Source of the DNA: Dongia_B sp964406155
Lineage (GTDB): Bacteria > Pseudomonadota > Alphaproteobacteria > Dongiales > Dongiaceae
Direction of reading: 5' to 3'
Assembly: GCA_964406155.1 (NCBI GenBank)
Contig: CAYOQR010000009.1
Coordinates: forward strand, 53,752-117,751
DNA: 64,000 bases
Numbering within the stretch: the first letter of the stretch is position 1; every line of letters starts with the position of its first letter. Shown in pieces: positions 53,800 to 60,869 of this stretch. Under the pieces are notes generated by a model. That model was given only the letters and a program-made list of their open reading frames with translations, did not search any database and was not told where the DNA came from. The position numbers and the translations under genes were made by a program.

Positions 53800-53879
53800 G
53801 CGACGGCCCGAACCATGATCAAGGCCTGGGCCATGACCTCCCATCAATCCATGCGACAGCCGTGAAGGCCTGATTTCCG

Positions 53880-54431
53880 ATGCGTCGTCTGCTCTTCCTG
53901 TTGCCGCTGGCGGTTCTCGCCGCGATCCTCGTTTTCTTCCTGCGCGGCCTCGATCCGGCGCGTGATCCCTCGGCCATCGTTTCGCCGCTGATCGGCAAGA
54001 CCGTGCCCGCTTTCACCGCGCCGGCCCTGCTGGCCGATCATCCGGGCCTCAGCGACCAGGATCTCCTGGCCGGCGATCTCAAGGGCCAGGTGGTGGCGGT
54101 GAATTTCTTCGCCTCCTGGTGCCTGCCCTGCCGGGCCGAGCATCCGATGCTGAAGACGCTGGGCGCGGAGCTCAACATCCCCGTGCTCGGCATAGCCTAT
54201 AAGGACAAGAACGACGCGGCGACGGCCTTCCTCGCCGAGCTCGGCAATCCCTATCAGCGGATCGGCACCGACGCGCCGGGCCGCATCGGCATCGATTTCG
54301 GCATCACCGGCGTGCCGGAGACCTTCATCGTCGACAAGCAGGGCGTGGTGCGTGACCGCATCGCCGGCCCGCTCAACCAACAGATCATCGACGAGGAGAT
54401 CGCGCCGCTGGTGAAGGAGCTGCGGAAGTGA
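53880..54431 (+). CDS. ccmG: Thiol:disulfide interchange protein CcmG/DsbE
   Basis: A 183-residue membrane-anchored thioredoxin-like protein that reduces apocytochrome CXXCH thiols. N-terminal anchor LLFLLPLAVLAAILVFFLRG, active site Cys81-Leu-Pro-Cys84 in FFASWCLPCRAEHP, the cis-Pro loop ITGVPETFIVD. It overlaps ccmH by 4 nt (GTGA). Confidence 0.97.
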   Translation: MRRLLFLLPLAVLAAILVFFLRGLDPARDPSAIVSPLIGKTVPAFTAPALLADHPGLSDQDLLAGDLKGQVVAVNFFASWCLPCRAEHPMLKTLGAELNIPVLGIAYKDKNDAATAFLAELGNPYQRIGTDAPGRIGIDFGITGVPETFIVDKQGVVRDRIAGPLNQQIIDEEIAPLVKELRK

Positions 54432-54925
54432 CGCGGCTCGCCGGCGTCTTGGCCTGCCTCGCACTGGGGCTCCTCTTGTCTGGATCGGCGCTGGCGGTGC
54501 GGCCGGACGAGATGCTGGCCGATCCCGCTTTGGAAGCACGTGCCCGCGACATCTCGAAGGAAATCCGCTGCGTCGTCTGCCAAAGCGAGAATATCGACGA
54601 TTCCGATGCCGATATCGCCCATGATCTCCGGGTACTGGTCCGCGAGCAATTGAAGGCCGGCAAGAGCGACGATCAGGTGCGCGCTTTCCTGGTGGCGCGC
54701 TATGGCGATTTCGTGCTGCTGCGCCCACCCTTCAAGATGAAGACCTGGGTGCTCTGGATCGGGCCCTTCGCTTTGCTGCTGATTGCTGCCGGTGGCGTCG
54801 CGCTGTTCTATCGCCGCCGTCCGGCGGTCGAGCTGGTGGCATTGAGTGCCGCCGAACGGGCGAAGCTCGACAATTTGCTGAAAGAGGATGATGCGGATCG
54901 CGATCCACGGGGGCTGCGCTCATGA
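54428..54925 (+). CDS. ccmH: Cytochrome c-type biogenesis protein CcmH
   Basis: A 165-residue exported protein with signal peptide (LACLALGLLLSGSALA), thiol motif Cys48-Val-Val-Cys51 in IRCVVCQSENIDDSDA, and a C-terminal membrane helix (VLWIGPFALLLIAAGGVALF). It reduces apocytochrome together with CcmG and works with CcmF. GTG start at 54428; the stop overlaps the ccmI ATG by 4 nt. Confidence 0.96.
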   Translation: MTRLAGVLACLALGLLLSGSALAVRPDEMLADPALEARARDISKEIRCVVCQSENIDDSDADIAHDLRVLVREQLKAGKSDDQVRAFLVARYGDFVLLRPPFKMKTWVLWIGPFALLLIAAGGVALFYRRRPAVELVALSAAERAKLDNLLKEDDADRDPRGLRS

Positions 54926-56403
54926 TCCTCTTCTGGCTTTGCGCCACGCTGCTGACCCTGGCCGCCGCTGCCGCGATCGCCTTTCCGCTGTTCGAGACGC
55001 GGCGGGCGAAAAGCGACACTGCCTACGCGCTCGATGTCTATCGCGACCAACTGGCCGAAGTGGAGCGCGATGCACAACGCGGCATCCTCAGCGACGACCA
55101 GGCCCGGTCGGCGCAGCTCGAGATCGAGCGGCGCATTCTCGCCCTGGACGACGTTCCTCTGGATAACAGGCCGGCTAGCAACAGGCTGGCCGCGCCGCAG
55201 GCCGAACAAGCTTCCGGCATGGGCAGTGCGAAGATGCCGGGCCGCCGATTGATTGCGGTCCTCGCGATCGCGTTGCCGTTGGGCGGCGCCGCGCTCTATC
55301 TTGGCCTCGGCCAGCCGCAACTGCCGGACCAGCCTTTCGCCGCGCGCGATGGATCGAACGCGCCTGCGACGCCGGAAATCCTTGCCCTGCGCCAGAAGCT
55401 GGCGGGCAGTCCCGGCGACAAGCAGGCCTGGCTCGAGCTCGGCCGCCGCTATCTCGGCGAGCGCCAGCCCCAGGCCGCCGCCGAGGCTTTCAACCGGGCG
55501 ATCGCCTTGGGCCTGCCGGATGATGCGAGCTCGGCCGTGGCCTATGCCGATTACGGCCGCGCCTTGATCCTGATGCAGAACGGACAGGTATCGCCGGATG
55601 CGGAGAAGGTCTTCGCCAAGGTGCTGACCCTGGATCCAAGCGAACCGACGGCCCGCTTCTTCCTGGCGCTCGCCAAGGCGCAGCAGGGCGATCTCAACGC
55701 GGCGCTGACCGCCTGGGTGGCGCTGGAGCGGGATTCCCCGACGGATGCGCCCTGGCGCCAGTCGCTGGCGGAGAATATCGACAAGGCGGCCCGCGATCTC
55801 GGCAAGGACCCCGCCACCTTGCCCGGCCGCGAGCCGGGGCATGGCGCGGCGAATCAGGCCGCTTCCAATATGGCAACCGCCAATATGCCCAGTTCCAGCA
55901 TAGCTGGCCCGAGCGGCGAAGACATGCAGGCCGCCGCGCAGATGTCGCCGCAGGACCGCGCCGCTTTCATCCAGAGCATGGTCGACCGCCTGGCGGATCG
56001 CTTGAAGCAAGAGCCGGGGGATCTCGACGGCTGGATGAAACTGGCCCGCGCCTATACGGTGCTGCAGCAGGTCCCCCAGGCGCAGCAGGCCTGGGCCAAG
56101 GCGGCGGCCCTGGCGCCCAGCCGTCTCGATGTGCAGCTCGATTATGCCGATGCGCTGATTACCGGGCGGGGCGACGACAACCTGCCACAGGCCTTCACCG
56201 AGACGGTAGCGCGGATCCGCAGCTTGGATGCAAAGAACCCGCTCGGCCTCTATTATGCCGGCTTGGTGGCCAAGGCCGCCGGCCGAACCGACGAAGCCCG
56301 CGAGCTCTGGGGCCGGGTCCTGGCCTTGTTGCCGGAAGGCTCGGGCCAGCGCGCCGCCTTGCAGCAGGAGATTGACGGGCTGGGCGGCAAGCCGTCAAAC
56401 TAG
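54922..56403 (+). CDS. ccmI: Cytochrome c biogenesis TPR protein CcmI
   Basis: A 493-residue apocytochrome chaperone. Two N-terminal membrane helices (LFWLCATLLTLAAAAAIAF; LIAVLAIALPLGGAALYLGL) flank the cytoplasmic loop YALDVYRDQLAEVERDAQRG. Periplasmic TPR repeats follow (DKQAWLELGRRYLGERQPQA, PSEPTARFFLALAKAQQGDL, LDGWMKLARAYTVLQQVPQA). It closes the ccm operon. The linker near residue 310 contains short repetitive NMATANMPSS-type sequence. Confidence 0.95.
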   Translation: MILFWLCATLLTLAAAAAIAFPLFETRRAKSDTAYALDVYRDQLAEVERDAQRGILSDDQARSAQLEIERRILALDDVPLDNRPASNRLAAPQAEQASGMGSAKMPGRRLIAVLAIALPLGGAALYLGLGQPQLPDQPFAARDGSNAPATPEILALRQKLAGSPGDKQAWLELGRRYLGERQPQAAAEAFNRAIALGLPDDASSAVAYADYGRALILMQNGQVSPDAEKVFAKVLTLDPSEPTARFFLALAKAQQGDLNAALTAWVALERDSPTDAPWRQSLAENIDKAARDLGKDPATLPGREPGHGAANQAASNMATANMPSSSIAGPSGEDMQAAAQMSPQDRAAFIQSMVDRLADRLKQEPGDLDGWMKLARAYTVLQQVPQAQQAWAKAAALAPSRLDVQLDYADALITGRGDDNLPQAFTETVARIRSLDAKNPLGLYYAGLVAKAAGRTDEARELWGRVLALLPEGSGQRAALQQEIDGLGGKPSN

Positions 56404-56497
56404 CCCCGCGCGACGGCCGGGTCCTCGGTCTTGCGCCAATAAGAAGAATAAACCTCAGGAAACGCCACAGTAACGCTACACATGAGAAGGCCGAATC

Positions 56498-57613
56498 ATG
56501 ACCGCCGACGGTACCTTGCCGCAAACCGCCCATGACCGTTCCACGACCGCCCCGCGCGTGCCCGACCTGCCATTGCCGCAGGGACCGGTCCTGTCGCTGC
56601 CGGCCTGGGCCTATTGCGATAAAAGCGTCTATGAGGCGGAGCGCAAGGCGATCTTCTTCAAGGAATGGCAGTTCATCGGCTGCGAGGGCGACCTGCCGCA
56701 GCCCGGTGATTACCTGGCGACCGAGATCACCGGCTGGCGCATCTTCGTGCTGCGCGCGCGCGACGGGTCCTTGCGCGCCTTCTACAACATGTGCGCGCAC
56801 CGCGCGGCGCAATTGCTGGAACCCGGCAAGGGCCATTGCGACATCCTGCGCTGCCCCTATCACGGCTGGGTCTTCGATGCCGAGGGGAAGCTGAAGGCAA
56901 CGCCGCATTTCGGCGATGCCGATTGGTTCGACAAGAAGGATTTCCCGCTGACGCCGATCAAGGTGGAAAGCTGGCGCGGCCTGGTCTTCGTCTGCCTCGA
57001 TCCGGAAGCGCCGCCGCTCACCGAGACGCTGGGTGCGCTGCCGGAACTGCTGGCGCCCTATCCGATCGAGCGCTTCGCCAAGCTCGACGAGGCGCGTTTC
57101 GAGATGCGCTGCAACTGGAAGACCTATACCGATAATTTCGCCGAGGGCTACCACATCCCCGGCATCCATCCCGGCCTGATCAAAGCGATTGACTTCAACA
57201 AGTTCGAAACCACCTTCGCCGATCGCGTGGTGATCATGGAGGCGCCGCAGAAGGACGGCTCGATCTATGGCGGCATCTGGCTGTGGATCTGGCCGAACAT
57301 GACGCTCTCGGTTTTCCAGGACGGGATGAACACCTCGCGCATCCTGCCACAGGACGAAGGCCGCACCGAGCTCATCTACAATTTCTATTTCGCCGATCTC
57401 TCGCCGGAGAAGCTGCCGGCCCATCGCCAGACCGTCGAGACCAATTGCGGCATCGTGCGCGAGGACTTCGGGATTTGTGAAATCTCCCAGGGCAATCTCG
57501 CCGCCGGCATCTATCAGCGCGGTCCCCTGAGCCCGCGCCATGAAGAGGGGCTGCGCTATTATCAGCATCGCGTGCGCCAGGCCCTGGAGACGGCAGGGGT
57601 CAGCGGCCTCTAG
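56498..57613 (+). CDS. Rieske-type aromatic-ring-hydroxylating oxygenase alpha subunit
   Basis: A 371-residue oxygenase large subunit. The Rieske [2Fe-2S] ligands are Cys99/His101 in MCAHRAAQLL and Cys119/His122 in RCPYHGWVFDAEG. The catalytic domain has NWKTYTDNFAEGYHIPGIHP, giving the mononuclear iron His pair. The type resembles choline/glycine-betaine monooxygenase-like enzymes, but many such proteins act on unknown substrates. No reductase or ferredoxin gene is adjacent, so electrons must come from elsewhere. A strong hairpin terminator follows. Confidence 0.92.
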   Translation: MTADGTLPQTAHDRSTTAPRVPDLPLPQGPVLSLPAWAYCDKSVYEAERKAIFFKEWQFIGCEGDLPQPGDYLATEITGWRIFVLRARDGSLRAFYNMCAHRAAQLLEPGKGHCDILRCPYHGWVFDAEGKLKATPHFGDADWFDKKDFPLTPIKVESWRGLVFVCLDPEAPPLTETLGALPELLAPYPIERFAKLDEARFEMRCNWKTYTDNFAEGYHIPGIHPGLIKAIDFNKFETTFADRVVIMEAPQKDGSIYGGIWLWIWPNMTLSVFQDGMNTSRILPQDEGRTELIYNFYFADLSPEKLPAHRQTVETNCGIVREDFGICEISQGNLAAGIYQRGPLSPRHEEGLRYYQHRVRQALETAGVSGL

Positions 57614-57684
57614 AGTGCATCGCCACAGCGATTCCATTTGTGAGCATCCGGCTCTAACTGCCCAGTGATCTCGCGTTGGATACA

Positions 57685-57712
57685 GGCCGGATCACGAAGC
57701 TGTGATCCGGCC
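57685..57712 (+). terminator. Rho-independent terminator after the Rieske oxygenase gene
   Basis: A perfect 11-bp stem, GGCCGGATCAC / GTGATCCGGCC, with a 6-nt loop and followed by GTCTCTTC, 72 bp after the stop. Its T tract is short. Confidence 0.75.
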
Positions 57713-57881
57713 GTCTCTTCGACGGTAATGCGCGAGGGAAGTGCGCTAAGTGGTTGAAACCATGTTCCGTGAGGATGGGGCCACGGCGGTCCTGCATTTC
57801 CCGCAAGACAGCCGCTGCAAAAGCGTGATGTCTGCCTCCTTGCGGTGTGATCGTGGGATGCCCAGCTCAAATAGCGTGACG

Positions 57882-58427
57882 ATGCGAGATTCCCCTAGAG
57901 CACGTCCCAGGACTGCGATTATCCCCCTAATCGCGATTTCCCTTTTGCTGGCCGCCTGTTCGTCAGGCGGCCAGTCTTCCTCCCGATCCTCTGCTCAGGC
58001 AAACAATGCCGTCGCGACCATTCCCGCCGATGACCCGGCGCGGATCGATGTGACATGGCGCGATGCCCTGGCGGTGGCGGATGCCAGGCTGATCGATCCC
58101 GCCGGCACCGCTTACCCGGCGGCGAAGATCGAGCGTGACCGCACCTCCTATCGCAGCGACGAGGGTCTTCAGCCCAGTGTCGGGGCGGGTGTCGCCGGCG
58201 GGTCCGGCGGCTGGATGTCCAGCGGCGTCGGCATCGGCCTCAGCATTCCGCTGTTCTCCGGCGGCGGCGCGCAAGACGAGGTGACCGAGAGCCGTGTGAC
58301 CTTCCGCCTGCCCGACCCGGCGGCCTATCGCGCTTCCTGGCAGCGCTGGAAAATCCATCTCGATCTCGCCGGAGACGGCACCGGCAGATCGATCGACCTG
58401 CCAGCGCCGGCGCCACCGAAAGAATGA
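57882..58427 (+). CDS. Putative lipoprotein of unknown function
   Basis: A 181-residue protein from ATG 57882. IIPLIAISLLLAACSSGG is a lipoprotein signal with lipobox LLAAC. The mature part is Ser-rich at first, then contains WRDALAVADARLIDPAG, a Gly-rich segment GAGVAGGSGGWMSSGVGIGL and VTFRLPDPAAYRASWQRWKI. The Gly-rich stretch is hydrophobic. I recognise no family. It ends 6 nt from the convergent GFA gene. Confidence 0.72.
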   Translation: MRDSPRARPRTAIIPLIAISLLLAACSSGGQSSSRSSAQANNAVATIPADDPARIDVTWRDALAVADARLIDPAGTAYPAAKIERDRTSYRSDEGLQPSVGAGVAGGSGGWMSSGVGIGLSIPLFSGGGAQDEVTESRVTFRLPDPAAYRASWQRWKIHLDLAGDGTGRSIDLPAPAPPKE

Positions 58428-58433
58428 TCTCGC

Positions 58434-58841
58434 TTAGTTCGACGAATCTCCGCTATGCGGATAGCGCGGCAGGCCATCGTCGAGCGCGATCCAGGGCAGG
58501 GCTTCGGCGTAATGCACATGGAATTGCGGCGCGACCTCCGCCGGGTCTTCGAGGCTGGCGGCATAGAAATGGATCTCGTCCGGATAGCGGTCGCTGTCAT
58601 AGGCCATCGGCGTGCCGCAATTGGCGCAGAACAACCGCCGGACACCGGGCGATGAGTGATAGACGCTTGGCTGTTTGCCGGTGAAGCGATAGGCCTGACG
58701 CGGCACGCCGAACCAGGTGGTGAAGGGCGAGGAGGTATTGCGGCGGCAACTCTCGCAATGGCAATGGCCGCACCAGTTCTCCGGGCCGCTATACTCGAAT
58801 CTCACCTCGCCGCACAGGCAGCGGCCTCTTCTGACCGTCAT
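58434..58841 (-). CDS. GFA (CENP-V/Gfa) family protein
   Basis: A 135-residue zinc-binding protein of the glutathione-dependent formaldehyde-activating enzyme fold. Cys ligands: GRCLCGEVRF, CGHCHCESCRRNTSSPF and LFCANCGTPMAYDSD. The family name comes from a Gfa activity that is not general; most members have unknown substrates. GGGAG lies 7 nt upstream of ATG 58841. Confidence 0.92.
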   Translation of the reverse strand: MTVRRGRCLCGEVRFEYSGPENWCGHCHCESCRRNTSSPFTTWFGVPRQAYRFTGKQPSVYHSSPGVRRLFCANCGTPMAYDSDRYPDEIHFYAASLEDPAEVAPQFHVHYAEALPWIALDDGLPRYPHSGDSSN

Positions 58842-58922
58842 CGCATCGCTCCCGCTCGTGTTCCCGAGGCTGTCTTTACGGGAGACGATAGGACGCTACA
58901 GCTCGACTGTCAGCCCGTCACA

Positions 58923-59420
58923 TCAACCGGCCACGGGGATCGATGTGCGCAGCGCGATGGTGAAGCAGCCTGTCGCCAGGAGCGCCCCCACCGTCCGCAC
59001 GTGATTCCACATCGTCCAGTTTCCGAGATAATCGCGCCAATACGCGGCACCGGTGGTGCTGGTTGGATCGATCGTGGCGAGGGCATCGTTCATCGGCACG
59101 TTGCAGATCATGGTCACCAGCAGGCTGCCGACGAGATAGAGCGCGCAGCCGGCGAAAAGATAGATCGCGCCAGGCTCATGGCGCGCAAGGAACGCGATGA
59201 CGGCCACCAGGATGCACAGCACGGCCGTGCCGAGGAAAAGGCCGAGGAACAGCGGATTGATCACCACGACATTGATGGATTGCATGGCGGCGATGCCTTG
59301 TTCCGCCGGCAGGCGGCCGAGCGCCCCCATCACGAAGGTCGAGAAGGCGAAGAAGACTCCCGCCACCAGGCCGCAGCCCAGTGCCGAGATGAAAGTGGTC
59401 GCGACAAGAAAGCTGCTCAT
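58923..59420 (-). CDS. DUF1772 (anthrone-oxygenase-like) membrane protein
   Basis: A 165-residue four-helix membrane protein. It opens LVATTFISALGCGLVAGVFF and has FSTFVMGALGRLPAEQGIAA, MQSINVVVINPLFLGLFLGT, and the conserved NVPMNDALATID with a following WRDYLGNWTMWNHVRT. Fungal relatives oxidise anthrones; bacterial function is unknown. ATG 59420 has GGAAAG upstream. It lies downstream of the c-type cytochrome on the same strand (55 bp) and both are probably controlled by the divergent TetR gene. Confidence 0.87.
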   Translation of the reverse strand: MSSFLVATTFISALGCGLVAGVFFAFSTFVMGALGRLPAEQGIAAMQSINVVVINPLFLGLFLGTAVLCILVAVIAFLARHEPGAIYLFAGCALYLVGSLLVTMICNVPMNDALATIDPTSTTGAAYWRDYLGNWTMWNHVRTVGALLATGCFTIALRTSIPVAG

Positions 59421-59475
59421 GGCGGTGTCTTTCCTCATGATCTGCATCCGGGTTGTTCGATCGTGCATGGCTGTG

Positions 59476-59949
59476 TCAGGGGGCCTTGTCCGCTGCCTGG
59501 TCGAGATAGGCGATGAGATCGGCGCGATCGCGGGCATCGGGCAGGCCGTCGAAGGGCATGCGGTTGCCGGGCACCACGGCCTGGGGATCGGCGAGATATT
59601 TGTCCAGGGTCGCGTCGTCCCAGGTGAGGCCGGCCTGGGCCATCGCGTCGGAGTAATCGAAATCCGCCACCGAGCCGGCGCGGCGGCCGATCAGGCCGTG
59701 CAGGGAGGGCCCATATTTGTTGGTGCCGGCCGCCAGCGAATGACATTCCCCGCAAATGGCGAAGACGCGTTGCCCCCTTACCGGATCACCCCTTACCGGA
59801 TCGCCCTGAATCGCGGCACTCCCGGCAGCCGTGGCCGGCTGGCCCGTGGCGGCCAAAGCGAGGAGCACGACCAGGGGCAGGAGGGGACGACTGAGGTTGG
59901 AGGTCTTGGCTGCTTCCGCTCTTACGCCTTGTTTCTCAAGGGAAAACAT
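59476..59949 (-). CDS. Small exported c-type cytochrome
   Basis: A 157-residue class I cytochrome c. Signal/anchor RPLLPLVVLLALAATGQPATA, heme motif CGECH (Cys66, Cys69, His70), KYGPSLHGLIGRRAGS and the axial Met131 in PGNRMPFDG. It resembles mitochondrial-type cytochrome c2. A GDPVR repeat precedes the heme motif. GGGAGG lies upstream of ATG 59949. It likely matures by the ccm proteins encoded nearby and shares the palindromic operator region with the TetR gene. Confidence 0.94.
   Translation of the reverse strand: MFSLEKQGVRAEAAKTSNLSRPLLPLVVLLALAATGQPATAAGSAAIQGDPVRGDPVRGQRVFAICGECHSLAAGTNKYGPSLHGLIGRRAGSVADFDYSDAMAQAGLTWDDATLDKYLADPQAVVPGNRMPFDGLPDARDRADLIAYLDQAADKAP
59774..59803. repeat. 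Two 15-bp tandem units in the cytochrome c gene
   Basis: CCCCTTACCGGATCA followed by CCCCTTACCGGATCG, encoding a GDPVR duplication just before the heme-binding domain. Confidence 0.88.
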
Positions 59950-59971
59950 GATCGGTATCGCCTCCCAATAA

Positions 59972-60016
59972 AATATGAGGATCACTCACATTGAAAATGT
60001 GATAAACCCTCGTATT
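59972..60016. promoter_or_regulatory. Large palindromic operator between cytochrome c and TetR genes
   Basis: A 45-bp dyad: 21-bp arms around GAA with about 16 of 21 positions paired and a perfect inner core TCACATT-GAA-AATGTGA. It sits 23 bp upstream of the cytochrome ATG and 67 bp upstream of the TetR GTG, in an A+T-rich stretch. This is the expected place for a TetR autoregulatory operator. Confidence 0.72.
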
Positions 60017-60083
60017 ATGAAAGGCAAGCCCAAAGATCGCTGTTGCGGTCGATTGTCGATCACCTGTGATGAAAGGAAGGAAT

Positions 60084-60767
60084 GTGAGCCGCGCCGAGAC
60101 CGCCTTGTCGCAGTCCACCGCCTTGTCGCAGTCCCGTGAGCAGCAGATGCCCGAGCTCCCGGCCCAGCCGCCGCGCCGCACGCCGACGCAACAGCGCAGC
60201 CGCGAACGGGTGGAGCGCATGCTGGCGGTGGCGACGGCGCTGATCGCCGAACAGGGCAGCGACGCCATGCGGATGAGCGAGGTGGCGGAGAAAGCCGGTG
60301 TGTCGATCGGCTCGCTGTATCAGTACTTTCCCGACAAGGGCGCGATCATCCGCATGCTTGCCGAGCGCTATAACGCCCAGGGCCGCGCCTGCGTGCAGGC
60401 TGAGTTCGCGGATGTGCGCGATATGGAGGGACTGAAGGCTGCGCTGGCGCGGGTGGTCGATGGCTATTACGCGATGTTTCTCGCCGAGCCGGTGATGCGT
60501 GACATCTGGTCCGGCACCCAGGCCGACAAGGCGCTGCAGGACATGGATGCGGCGGATGCCCGGGCCCATGGCGCGATGCTGGCCGAGGTGCTGACACGAT
60601 TGCGGCCGGCGGCCGATGGCGGTGAAACGGGGACCGCTGCTTTCCTGATGATGCAACTGATCGCCGCCACCGTGCGGCTGGCGATTACCGTCGAACACGA
60701 TGAAGCGGAAGCGCTGCTCGCGACCTTCAAGCGGATGATGCTGCGGGCCGATCTGTTGGCCATGTAA
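60084..60767 (+). CDS. TetR/AcrR-family transcriptional regulator
   Basis: A 227-residue regulator. The start is taken as GTG 60084 because AAGGAAGG lies just upstream; ATG 60069 is in frame. The N-terminal ~30 residues are disordered with an ALSQS repeat. The TetR helix-turn-helix follows (RERVERMLAVATALIAEQGS, MRMSEVAEKAGVSIGSLYQYFPDKGAIIRML in pieces such as VAEKAGVSIGSLYQYFPDKG). The ligand domain has WSGTQADKALQDMDAADARA. It is divergent from the cytochrome/DUF1772 genes and probably represses them and itself. Confidence 0.93.
   Translation: MSRAETALSQSTALSQSREQQMPELPAQPPRRTPTQQRSRERVERMLAVATALIAEQGSDAMRMSEVAEKAGVSIGSLYQYFPDKGAIIRMLAERYNAQGRACVQAEFADVRDMEGLKAALARVVDGYYAMFLAEPVMRDIWSGTQADKALQDMDAADARAHGAMLAEVLTRLRPAADGGETGTAAFLMMQLIAATVRLAITVEHDEAEALLATFKRMMLRADLLAM
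60101..60136. repeat. Two 18-bp tandem units at the 5' end of the TetR gene
   Basis: CGCCTTGTCGCAGTCCAC followed by CGCCTTGTCGCAGTCCCG, encoding an ALSQS-type duplication in the disordered N-terminus. Confidence 0.85.
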
Positions 60768-60869
60768 CCGCAACGATCGCCTGCCCTGCCGCTGGCTTTA
60801 TGATCAGTGGGCTGTTACCGGGCCGCGCGCAGGCCGATACTCACGGCTATCGCCCGATCAGCTCGCCTT

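Noticed and set aside
51703..53847. 714-codon open frame antisense to ccmF
   Set aside because: A shadow of ccmF; low-complexity Arg/Gly/Gln translation and no ribosome site.
53815..53865. 16-codon ORF between ccmF and ccmG (MIKAWAMTSHQSMRQP)
   Set aside because: No ribosome site upstream, and the spacer shows no other sign of coding.
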